A stretch of 64,000 bases of DNA from Prostheceraeus crozeri (lineage: Eukaryota; Platyhelminthes; Polycladida; Euryleptidae): the NCBI GenBank assembly GCA_907163375.1, contig CAJQUW010007090.1, positions 372,001 through 436,000 of the forward strand, written 5' to 3'. The translations under genes and the position numbers were made by a program. Below the pieces are notes generated by a model. That model was given only the letters and a program-made list of their open reading frames with translations. It was not told where the DNA came from and did not search any database. This document shows positions 10,521 through 19,316 of this stretch, piece by piece. Position 1 is the first letter of the stretch; each line of letters begins with the position of its first letter.

Positions 10521-13500
10521 TTAAACGAAGTCGTTGTACTTCTCCGGCTTCTTGCGTATTCGATCACTCCTACGCAACGGTTGGGGCGAAGATATCGTAG
10601 TCGGAGATAACGGAGAGGAAGCAGTTGGCGGCGATAGATCGGCGACGGTGGGAGTTGGTGGAGTCTCATCGATTGGCGTGATTGAATTTTCAGGCGGCGA
10701 ATCGGTTGGGAGATGAGGAGTTAATGTCGGAGTGGATGGAGACGCGATTTCCGGGGATGGTGTCAGAGATGGAGGCGGAATAGTAATCTGGTCTCTGTGC
10801 CTTCGATGAACCGTATTGTCGGCGCAATCAAGAACGTGGAACATGTTAGCTCCGATGCGATTCAGAATTAATCCTTCGCTAACTCTTTGTTCATTTCCAC
10901 GGTAAAACTGGATTTCGGTGGTGTCCATCGCGTTCATTCGTAGGATTCGACCTTTGAATAATTGTGCGGGTATCTTCCCTGTTCCCAGATGTTTAGTATT
11001 CCGGTAGTATAGGAGGAATGTGTCGATGGCCTGGTTTAGCTCGTCAAGGGTGGTTGGCTGGGATGCTTTTATTGCGGCTTTGAGGGTACGGACAAAGTTT
11101 TCCGCTAGACCATTTGATTGCGGATGACGCGGTGCTATAGTCATTTGAATGCATCCAATTTGTTTGAGCCATTCCTTCAGGGATTTTGAGACAAACGGTG
11201 TACCATTGTCAGAAACAATAGTTTGAGCAACTCCTTCCCGTGCGAAGTACTTCCGAAGTGCGGACTTGACGAAATCAGAATTGGCGGATTTAGTTATCAA
11301 GACTTCAGGCCACTTGCTGTAGGCGTCAATTATGACGAGAGCTTCGTAATTATCCAAAAATGGTCCGCAAAAGTCGACATGGATTCTTTGTAGAGGTTTG
11401 AATGGAAGCGGCCAAGGTGCTAAACAGTTATGCGTCCGAGGTTTCCTGTGGCACGATTGACAAGACTCGATGTGTAAGGCAATGTCTATGGTTATTTTGG
11501 GCCACCAGCATACCATTCTTGACAAAGAAACCATCTTGTCCCGACCAAGATGAGAGTTATGAAGATACCGTAACATTGTCAGGCGTTGGTTAGAAGGAAT
11601 GAGGGGCAGATCGTGATACAAGATAACTCCATCGGCGGTGAGATTGAGGTGCTCGCGTTTTGCGTAGAGTTCAGGGAATTTCTTCTTAGCGCTGCTTGAC
11701 CAGCCTTGTCGTAACGCGGCGAGAATAGGCCCGTAAGCAATTTTTGTTTCTGATATAAGAGAATTGCGGGAGATTGGCAGGTACTCAGTTAAGGCGACGT
11801 CGAAGCATTGGGGTGCTGGTTCGAAGCTGGAATTTCTAGACAAATAGTCGGCGTGCTGAATCTGTTTCCCGGGTTTATGCTTGATATCAAAGTCGTAGCC
11901 GGACAAATCAATAGCCCATCGTTGAAGCATCCGCGATGTCACCTTAGAGAGGGCATGATCTCGATTGAAAATGTATTGAAGAGCACGATGGTCGGTAATG
12001 ACGGTGAAACGTTGGCCGTACAGGTATTTGTGCAGTCTTTCAATTGCCCAATGAATCGCTAAAGCCTCCTTCTGTGTTTGCGAGTAGTTAAGCTCTGATG
12101 TTGTAAGCTTCCTTGAGACACAGATGACGGGTCTTTCGTTTTGTTGGAGTATCGCACCGATGGCGTATTCAGAGGCATCTACTGTCAATTCAGTTGGGAG
12201 ACCGAGACTGTAACTTTTCAAAACCTTTCCGTGAAGCAATTCATGTAGCAGTTTGTTGTATGATTCGTTGGTTTTGGCCGACCATTTGAGTTCTGTCGTG
12301 CTTGAGTGCATAAAATCGTAGAGCGGAGTGACTAGAGATGCGAAGTTTGGCACGAACTTTGAATAGAATTGAGCGAAACCGAGGAATGAGTGCAGCTTCT
12401 CAGGAGTATCAGGCTTTGGGGCGTTCTTGACTGCTTTGATGCGGTCAATGTCTGCGGTAATGCCATTTCCGTCAAGGATGTATCCCAAATATTTCAGCTT
12501 AGTGACTGCAAATTCTGACTTATTCGCGTTGATGAGGACGTTGGCAGAGTTGAGAACTTCCAGTAGACGTGTTAGACGTTCATTATGGTCCTGTCGTGTA
12601 TCGGCTGAGACGATAATGTCATCTTGATATGCTCGTACGCCGGGTAGACCATTGATGACGCTATTGATTTCTCGTTGAAATATCCCAGGGCTGACATTTA
12701 GACCAAAAGGCAAGTTCTCATACTGGTACAGACCCCAAGGAGTATTTATTGTTGTCAACTCTTTGGCCTGTTCGTCGAGCGGGATTTGAAGGAAGGCATG
12801 CGATAAATCGATTTTACTGAAATATTGTCCGGATAATCCCTGGAACATGTCATCCACTGGAGGGGTGACGGTAGCCGTTTGACGGAGCTGTTTGTTTACG
12901 GTGGTTCGGTAATCACCGCAGATGCGTGGTTCGCCATTAGATTTGATTGGTGTGACGATCGGTGTGGCCCAGACCGAAGATTGCACTGGCTTTAGAATTC
13001 CCTCCTTAACCATGTTCTTCAGATTTTGTTCGACAGGACCTCGTAGTCCGTAGGACATTGGTCTGGCTCGGCAAAACTTAGGATCACCGGTGAAGTGCAA
13101 GGAGACTGGATTAATTTTCATACCACCGTGGTTGCGGCTGCATTGGTATATCAGTTCTTTGATGCGAGTGGGAAGAGGCTGAGGCGTTGCTTGAGGAAGC
13201 CGGATCGGACTAGAGGGTCTGTTAATCGGTGAGGTAAGGTTTCCATCTTGCGAAGTTGTGACTGGCATAGAGAGGACTGTCGGATCCACCTTCGACTGGA
13301 CGTTGAGGCGTATGGCTCGAATACCAGCAAGACCGAGAACAGCAGTGGGTCCAGAGTTGGTAATGTAAAATTTGTGGAAGACTATCCTATTCGGTCCCGT
13401 TTCCGTTTGCAAGCCTGCATTAATTTCTCCAAGAACAGACAGCTGATAACCGGCAACTCCCCTGATGATTGTTTTTGTAGGATGAAGATTTGCTTCAAGA

Positions 13501-14552
13501 CCAAGACGTTGTAGTTCTTTCTCGGTCATGAAAGATATTGGGCTCGCAGTGTCGACGAAGCAAGTGCTACAGGCGCCGTTGTTAAATCTGACCTCATGGA
13601 AGATGTATTCTCTGTCCATGCTGGTATTAATTGTGAAAACGAGGAAGTCTTCCGTAGTTTCTTCTGCTGGATCATCTGTTGTAGCCTCAACCAATTTGAC
13701 ATTCGTCACAGAGCGGCAGACTTTTGCGATGTGTCCTTTTTTCCGACATGAGTGACATACGGCTCTCCTAAACTTGCAAGTGAACCGCTGGTGGTTGCCA
13801 CCACAAGAATCACATTTATTCGAATTATTCGATTTGTGGTTTGAATTATGTATTGGTTGGGAATTATTCCGTTGTTGGTAGTGATGAGAGCGTTGCGATG
13901 GGTGATGGGACGTCGACTGCTGTTGAAAGTTAATTCGAGGCCGATGGTTATTCCAGTTAGTCGTCGAAGATTGATGTCCGGGTTTGGAATGATTATGTCG
14001 ATTAGGCTTGGAAACGTACAGTGGTTCAGCAACTGGGTGGATAGCAGAATTAACAGCATCCCACTCTTCAACGATGCTTTTTGCCTTGTTGAAATCGAGC
14101 GATGATTCCTTGCATAATTTTCTCTTTAATTCTGGATCTCGTACACCCGCAACAAGTCGATCGCGAAGTTGAGTAGGAAGGTCTGACCCGAACCCACATT
14201 TAGCAGCTTGGCGTTGTATCCGTAATGTAAACATCTTGTAGGTTTCTTCCGGTTTCTTTGTTAAATTGTGGTATTTCTCCCTTTCAACAAGTTCGATGTT
14301 GGGCGGAGATAAGTGGTTCTGGATAAGATCCTGAAGATCCTTTACTGGCATTGTTGTGACATCGTTGGGATGTGACAAATCCACCAAAAGTCGGAACGCC
14401 TGTTTACCAATAGAAGTAATATAATGCGCCGTCTCGTTTGAAGAATCGATCTTTGGGTTCGTTTTCACGTATTGAGAGAAACGAATATGCCATTCCTTTA
14501 TGCCGTTGACATCCGTAACGTCGAGCGGTTCCATTGGGTTGTGGTAAGCCAT
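10521..14552 (-). CDS. gag-pol polyprotein of Ty3/gypsy element 1
   Basis: One frame of 1343 codons. In order, approximately: a gag region (residues 1-230); zinc-knuckle region about 250-285, including a CX2CX4HX4C unit (CHSCRKKGHIAKVC); aspartic protease around FVDTASPISFM; reverse transcriptase with YQDDIIVSA as the catalytic box; RNase H with TVDASEYAIGA and TDHRALQYIF; integrase with an HHCC zinc domain (HNSHLGRDKM ... CQSC) and the core landmarks VDFCGPF, VSDNGTPF and SNGLAENF. The tail is rich in Pro, Ser and Thr and ends LRRSDRIRKKPEKYNDFV. The order protease-RT-RNase H-integrase places it in Ty3/gypsy. Gag and pol share one frame with no visible frameshift between them. Confidence 0.92.
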   Translation of the reverse strand: MAYHNPMEPLDVTDVNGIKEWHIRFSQYVKTNPKIDSSNETAHYITSIGKQAFRLLVDLSHPNDVTTMPVKDLQDLIQNHLSPPNIELVEREKYHNLTKKPEETYKMFTLRIQRQAAKCGFGSDLPTQLRDRLVAGVRDPELKRKLCKESSLDFNKAKSIVEEWDAVNSAIHPVAEPLYVSKPNRHNHSKPGHQSSTTNWNNHRPRINFQQQSTSHHPSQRSHHYQQRNNSQPIHNSNHKSNNSNKCDSCGGNHQRFTCKFRRAVCHSCRKKGHIAKVCRSVTNVKLVEATTDDPAEETTEDFLVFTINTSMDREYIFHEVRFNNGACSTCFVDTASPISFMTEKELQRLGLEANLHPTKTIIRGVAGYQLSVLGEINAGLQTETGPNRIVFHKFYITNSGPTAVLGLAGIRAIRLNVQSKVDPTVLSMPVTTSQDGNLTSPINRPSSPIRLPQATPQPLPTRIKELIYQCSRNHGGMKINPVSLHFTGDPKFCRARPMSYGLRGPVEQNLKNMVKEGILKPVQSSVWATPIVTPIKSNGEPRICGDYRTTVNKQLRQTATVTPPVDDMFQGLSGQYFSKIDLSHAFLQIPLDEQAKELTTINTPWGLYQYENLPFGLNVSPGIFQREINSVINGLPGVRAYQDDIIVSADTRQDHNERLTRLLEVLNSANVLINANKSEFAVTKLKYLGYILDGNGITADIDRIKAVKNAPKPDTPEKLHSFLGFAQFYSKFVPNFASLVTPLYDFMHSSTTELKWSAKTNESYNKLLHELLHGKVLKSYSLGLPTELTVDASEYAIGAILQQNERPVICVSRKLTTSELNYSQTQKEALAIHWAIERLHKYLYGQRFTVITDHRALQYIFNRDHALSKVTSRMLQRWAIDLSGYDFDIKHKPGKQIQHADYLSRNSSFEPAPQCFDVALTEYLPISRNSLISETKIAYGPILAALRQGWSSSAKKKFPELYAKREHLNLTADGVILYHDLPLIPSNQRLTMLRYLHNSHLGRDKMVSLSRMVCWWPKITIDIALHIESCQSCHRKPRTHNCLAPWPLPFKPLQRIHVDFCGPFLDNYEALVIIDAYSKWPEVLITKSANSDFVKSALRKYFAREGVAQTIVSDNGTPFVSKSLKEWLKQIGCIQMTIAPRHPQSNGLAENFVRTLKAAIKASQPTTLDELNQAIDTFLLYYRNTKHLGTGKIPAQLFKGRILRMNAMDTTEIQFYRGNEQRVSEGLILNRIGANMFHVLDCADNTVHRRHRDQITIPPPSLTPSPEIASPSTPTLTPHLPTDSPPENSITPIDETPPTPTVADLSPPTASSPLSPTTISSPQPLRRSDRIRKKPEKYNDFV

Positions 14553-15233
14553 TGTAGTTTGAGGGTGTAGATCTTCGCAGGGTTGAATCTAAGGTCCTTA
14601 AATTTCCTTAAGTCCTTAAATTTTAATAAACCTTATGATCCTTAGATGTGGGTGTGTAAATTAGTAATGTCCTAGATCTTATACTAGGCCTCAGATCCCT
14701 AAAACTGATTTATATTAAGCCCTTACAGTGCAGTTCAGACTAGACTGGCTAGTGTGTTGTTGGCGTGTGTGGGACAGCACCGGACTCCGGATGGTGGCGG
14801 AGTGAAAGAATTAATTAACCGTACCGAGGTACTGAAGGAGTTTGAAGAAAGAAAGGATAGTTGGGGTGGGCGGAAAGTAAGTATGAATGCAATTTGAATT
14901 TCCTTTATGACCGGAAGGTCACCGCAAGGCCGGAAGAAGGCAGTAGATTGGCAGCAGAACTTCAAGACGAACAGGAAATTGCCAGACGATCCAGAACTTG
15001 ACGAATGAGCAGTATAGGCGAGTTCGACCTAGGAGCAGCAACAAGACTCCACGGTAGCGGCAACAGGGCGGCAGAAGACGGACCAAGGATACCAACACGG
15101 GCAGCACGATCAAGCCGTAGTATTAGGCACCAAAATTAGCAGCAGCAGCTCCAGTTGTCCACCATTCGTCAGTATGCTAGGCTATGCAAGGGCTGTACCA
15201 AGCAGGTAGGTAACTGCTCCGAGCGACGCCAGT
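14553..15233 (-). other. 5' leader of LTR element 1
   Basis: The stretch between the 5' LTR and the gag start holds the primer-binding region at its right edge. The remainder, in element sense, is untranslated leader of about 680 bases. I see no separate gene in it. Confidence 0.6.
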
Positions 15234-15531
15234 TGTTTTAGTCGAACAATAAAACAAATGCAAGTCGGATCAAGAGATGATTTTATTGATGAATTGCAAA
15301 GGTTTATATACAGAGGTTGGAACACTTATGAGTGAACACAACTGGTGTCTTCATTTAAAGAAATTAAATAATTATATTCAAAAATTATGATGTCACAGTG
15401 CTTAGAAAATTCATTTAGAATTTTCTGGATTTTATTTAGAGATTTTTATCTCTTGAAATTATAACTTTGCGCGAACGCGCCAAATTCGAAATTTCGAGTT
15501 TCTACAAATTTTATTGTAACTTGCTGTTACA
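15234..15531 (-). repeat. 5' LTR of element 1
   Basis: 298 bp, identical by eye to 10212-10509. It is followed by the ATTCT duplication at 15532-15536. Confidence 0.9.
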
Positions 15532-15570
15532 ATTCTTTACAGCAATATAAAGTTTAAGTTGTTAACTTAC

Positions 15571-15654
15571 TTCGTAGGCAGATGTTATCGTAACTTTCTT
15601 CGATTTATTGGAAACTGAACGCGATAATTCTTTCTCCGGTTCAACTGCTGTCAT
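15571..15654 (-). CDS. Gene A, upstream exon
   Basis: An 84-nt minus-strand segment bounded by the acceptor TTTTATCTTGCAG and the donor GAA-GTAAGT. It is open in phase 0 at both ends and encodes 28 residues starting MTAVEPEKELSRSVSNKSKK and ending in ITSAYE. It starts with ATG right after the acceptor, so it may be the first coding exon behind a 5' UTR intron, or an internal exon. It is hydrophilic and Lys/Ser-rich, like the other gene A exons. The LTR element's target duplication begins about 35 bases downstream of its donor site. Confidence 0.6.
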
Positions 15655-16069
15655 CTGCAAGATAAAAGTTTCCTTAACAAAGTCAAATTCGCCGCTGTCT
15701 CGAAGATATTAGTGCTTAGGGTTCTTAATTATTGAAAAGTACATCTCAGCATGTGAATATCATTAAAAAACTTACATGAATTCCCCAAGGAAAAGTTGAG
15801 CAAGTACACATGTTGGTAGCGCAAAAAAATATGAATATAAGATGCAAAGTTTGAAAATCTGTCGTGGAAACTAAATTAGCTGAGTTTCTGTTCGCTATTT
15901 GATAAACACTTTTTCGTTGCAGATATGACGTCAGCAAAAAATCTGTTTGACCACAATTTAGCGGCTTTGACAAAGAAACGGAGCTTGCTACGACACTTCC
16001 ACCTTTCTGATTTCGTCAAATTTTTAGCAAATTTTCAACAATTTCACAAACCTATATATTTCTTTGATG
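15655..16069. other. Non-coding, upstream of gene A exon
   Basis: No exon recognised. It may be an intron or the 5' flank of gene A. Confidence 0.4.
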
Positions 16070-16569
16070 CAGTGGCGGGAGCTGTTAATCGATTCCGTAC
16101 GATTAATCGTGCGACGGAATCAATCACGAGATTCTTGAATGACCAGCAATCGTGCGATTTGTTTTGCAATGTGACTTCTCAATGAAATTTGCTTGATGAG
16201 GTAACAACAATGTTTCTATTCACTCTTTCATCGTTTGAGATATTTGCAATGCGCGGCTGTTCGCTCCTGTGATCATGTATAACTAGAGAGTTGCCGCTTG
16301 AAATATCTATGGGAGTTCACCACACACATGGTCTTCAATACAATACCGCAGGAATGCGTTACTTTATACCACAGCATTAAACACGTTCGTTTAGGTCAGA
16401 TGTAGGTCACGATCTATGCAAATAATACATGCTGTGAAGGCAGTCAAGCATAGTAGGTCCCTATCATGCTTTGTACCATAGTTATGAGTTGTTCTTTCAT
16501 AGGACTTAAAAGAATAAATTTCTATTACTTCATAGTTTTGCTATGAAAGTGTGAAAATAATCGCAAACA

Positions 16570-16619
16570 GTGAAAATAACTGAAATGCTGATTTGTAAGA
16601 ATAGTTCAGTTATTTTCAC
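16570..16619. repeat. Short perfect inverted repeat
   Basis: GTGAAAATAACTGAA (16570-16584) faces TTCAGTTATTTTCAC (16605-16619) around a 20-base loop. It is probably a miniature-element remnant or a chance hairpin. Confidence 0.6.
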
Positions 16620-16787
16620 ACTTGATGATAGAGCATGCTCTATAGCAATATCACAATTGGTTCGATTCATATACTGGAAAAAAGGTGATATATACCATAT
16701 TAGAATAGTTAGTATTACGTAGCGTTGATATCACGATAGAATGCATTTCCTTGCTCCATTTGGTTTTCATTTGTTTACAGCCACTTA

Positions 16788-16927
16788 CGTGGTGTGATCC
16801 AAAATGTCCCGGACTAACCTACTTGCAGATAACCTGTGATAACGAATACTACTTCAGATGTAAATTTAGGTCTTTAAGGCATGAGAAATATGGTCGCCGA
16901 AATTTTTCCGGTCAGTTTTCTATTTTT
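16788..16927 (+). repeat. Left terminal inverted repeat of the mariner
   Basis: About 140 bp matching 18386-18525 in inverted orientation, with one mismatch seen. Confidence 0.9.
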
Positions 16928-17084
16928 TCAAAATTTTCAAACATTTTTGTCTGAATTTCAAGATTTTCCTATAAATTCTAGCGATTTAGAATTAATATAT
17001 TTAGATTAACTTGACAGTTAAGCTATCACTAATAACCTGACTAATAATTAACGGAAAAACAAATGTTTTGTTCCAGAAAACAGT

Positions 17085-18140
17085 TTACTTTTCAATGTAT
17101 GAGCCGTTAGCATTCGTCACTTTTTGCCAACGAAGTCTCAATTCACAAAAAGCTTTATGAAAAAATTCTGGTGTCAAAGAATCAAAAAACTCAGTAACTG
17201 CATCCCGCAGTTCAACTGGCGATTCAAAGTGGTGTCCACGAAGATGCTTTTTGAGGAATCTAAACAGATAGAAATCACTTGGGGCCAAGTCAGGTGAATA
17301 AGGAGGATGGCTCAATAGTTGAAATCCGTTTCTCGTTAAGGCATTGGTTGTCTCCTGCGAGGTGTGAATCGGAGCATTGTCATGAAGCAAGTAGAGGGGA
17401 ATGTTTCGTGGCTTTCTTATTTTCTTCCTCGCTTCAGATAACAGATTGGAATAATATTCGCTATTGATTCTTACTCCTTTATCCGCAAAGTCAACCAGTT
17501 GGATTCCCGAAGCGTTCCAAAAGACCGTCAGCATCAACGACCGGCGATGTGATGTTCCGGATCGCATTTTCAAAGGGGCAGACTTGCCTGATTTTCGCCA
17601 CTCTGCAGATTCTCGCTTACTTTGAGGCAGATACAAACTTAAAGGTGTTTCATCCTCTGTAAGGATGCAGTTCAGAAACTGATCTCCGTGCATTTCGAGG
17701 AGATCCAAATTTGACTGTGCCGCCAGAAGTCTGTTCTCCTTCATTTCAGGTGACAGAAACTTCGGTACGAAACGTGATGCCAGTTTGCGATATCCAAGTC
17801 TTTCGATGATGTCATGACAGGAGTGATAACTGATTCGCAACTCTCTTGACAACTCACGGATGGTTATCCTTCTGTGTGCTGTAATCACTTCATCGCACTG
17901 ACTCGATTTCTCGTCCGGAATCTCCTGCGGCCGACCAACAGTTGAAAAATCTTGCTCCACAGATTGTCTTCCGCGTTTAAATTCGCTTATCCAGAAATAA
18001 GCAGTAGTTCTCGATGGAGCTTTGCTTCCATATGCCAGGCTTAATTCCTTTAGAATGTCACCATTAGCGAAGCCGCGGATCAGGAGGTATCGTATCACAC
18101 TGCGATATTCGACTGAAGACACGCTTGTCACATCCATCAT
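17085..18140 (-). CDS. mariner transposase (DDE, D,D34D)
   Basis: Encodes 351 residues, the usual mariner length, with no internal stop. The N-terminal DNA-binding half holds two helix-turn-helix regions (about 1-60 and 75-120, with RITIRELSRELRISYHSCHD in the second). The catalytic acids are D163 in LTEDETP, D254 in LLHDNAPIH and D289 in YSPDLAPSDFYLF. Exactly 34 residues separate the last two, the D,D34D signature of mariner. The C-terminus RWQKVTNANGSYIEK is typical of the family. The conserved linker WVPHEL is here FVPKFL. All catalytic residues are present, so the enzyme could be active. The start at two adjacent Met codons fits family length. Confidence 0.93.
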   Translation of the reverse strand: MMDVTSVSSVEYRSVIRYLLIRGFANGDILKELSLAYGSKAPSRTTAYFWISEFKRGRQSVEQDFSTVGRPQEIPDEKSSQCDEVITAHRRITIRELSRELRISYHSCHDIIERLGYRKLASRFVPKFLSPEMKENRLLAAQSNLDLLEMHGDQFLNCILTEDETPLSLYLPQSKRESAEWRKSGKSAPLKMRSGTSHRRSLMLTVFWNASGIQLVDFADKGVRINSEYYSNLLSEARKKIRKPRNIPLYLLHDNAPIHTSQETTNALTRNGFQLLSHPPYSPDLAPSDFYLFRFLKKHLRGHHFESPVELRDAVTEFFDSLTPEFFHKAFCELRLRWQKVTNANGSYIEK

Positions 18141-18385
18141 GAAAACTGATAGAACAAAGAACCATCGTTGACACGGATTTCTTAATGAATGCGTGCTGAA
18201 TGAACTTCACTGATTGATATCGTAACACATGAAGCAATTAACAAAAGACGTGCAATATTCATGGCAAAGATATCCGTCAAATAAGGTACAAATCAAAATC
18301 AATCTAACTATAACAATAAGACAAATCGGATCTCGATCAATTCAGAAAATACAGAAATTCATGTTAAAATGTAAAAATATTTTTT

Positions 18386-18525
18386 AAAAATAGAAAACTG
18401 ACCGGACAAATTTCGGCGACCATATTTCTCATGCCTTAAAGACCTAAATTTACATCTGAAGTAGTATTCGTTATCACAGGTTATCTGCAAGTAGGTTAGT
18501 CCGGGACATTTTGGATCACACCACG
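18386..18525 (-). repeat. Right terminal inverted repeat of the mariner
   Basis: About 140 bp, inverted copy of 16788-16927. Followed by the TA target dinucleotide. Confidence 0.9.
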
Positions 18526-18527
18526 TA

Positions 18528-19185
18528 TTTCTCATTCTTCATCGGTCTAGCATTAGAAGAAGCCAGAATCTGGCTTTCCGGATTTGAACATAAAATTGTC
18601 CAGTTAATTCAACTTAACTTGCTAATTTGTGTTACTGTTTTGGTTATCTTTGATAGCTTATTACTTAAGATTGTTTGCTTGGGAAACAAATTATATTTCT
18701 TTGAATTTTTGTGAACAATTTTGTGGCAGTTTTCTTGCTGATTATAGCTCCATTAGTTACCATTATTACATTTGAAGGTCATTAATTGCTTCATCAGTGT
18801 TTCCTGTAAATTCGAAAACGATTTTAGTGCTGTCTTCTTAATTGAAATTTCTACTGTTCTAAACCTTCATTATTCATCGCACATGTTGAGATACAAAATT
18901 TGATTGGTGCTGGCGCATCACCCAAGAAAATTTCCTCGACCTCTTTTACAATCTTCCTGGTGTGTGGTTAAGTCTTCATTAGGCCTAGTGTTTTATTATG
19001 CTTTGGCTTTGTTAATTCCTGTCATTCATGCGTCAATGGCACAATCATCAAATTGAGCAAAGCAGAATTGTATCTTGAACTAACTACTTCCACAGCTGAA
19101 TCAAAAACTGTGAAAGTAACTGACTTTTGAATAAGAAGGTAAAAATCATAGAACTAGGCTATGCAAAATAGTTATACTATAGACA
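18528..19185. other. No gene seen
   Basis: AT-rich DNA right of the mariner. Short frames only. Confidence 0.4.
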
Positions 19186-19316
19186 AATATGATGCATGGA
19201 GATTTTCATAGTTTCAAAACACTCGTATTCTGCATAGATCACTCGCTAAAGCTCGTGATCTATGTAGAATACTCATGTTTTGAAACTATGAAAATAAATC
19301 TCCATACACCACATTT
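19186..19316. repeat. Long hairpin (about 57-bp arms, 12-base loop)
   Basis: The left arm 19186-19242 and right arm 19255-19316 pair along their length, with a few mismatches and a 3-5 base bulge. Paired blocks include TCATAGTTTCAAAACA and GCATAGATCAC. The loop is TCGCTAAAGCTC. No coding capacity. It may be a miniature foldback element; a transcript would fold into a long double-stranded stem. Confidence 0.75.

Larger units (their letters stand above)
10212..15531 (-). mobile_element. Ty3/gypsy LTR retroelement 1, looks whole
   Basis: A 5.3-kb minus-strand element with 298-bp LTRs at 10212-10509 and 15234-15531, each beginning TG and ending CA. The LTRs look identical by eye, so the insertion is young. 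A 5-bp target duplication (ATTCT) flanks it. In element sense, the primer-binding region begins TGGCGTCGCTCGG two bases inside the 5' LTR (about 15221-15231). A purine-rich tract (GGGAAGAAG) lies just before the 3' LTR at 10510-10522. One long gag-pol frame fills the interior. The element lies in an intron of gene A and in the same orientation as that gene. I see no break in its coding region. Confidence 0.92.
16788..18525 (-). mobile_element. Full-length mariner element with 140-bp terminal inverted repeats
   Basis: The element is 1738 bp and is flanked on both sides by TA (16786-16787 and 18526-18527), the standard mariner target. Its ends begin CGTGGTGTGATCCAAAATGT. The inverted repeats run 16788-16927 and 18386-18525, about 140 bp each, and I find a single mismatch between them. 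Classical mariner repeats are about 30 bp, so these are unusually long. The unbroken transposase frame and the near-perfect ends point to a recent insertion. Confidence 0.93.

Noticed and set aside
13706-14105. Extra frames inside the gag region of LTR element 1
   Set aside because: They overlap the gag-pol frame and have no motif support.
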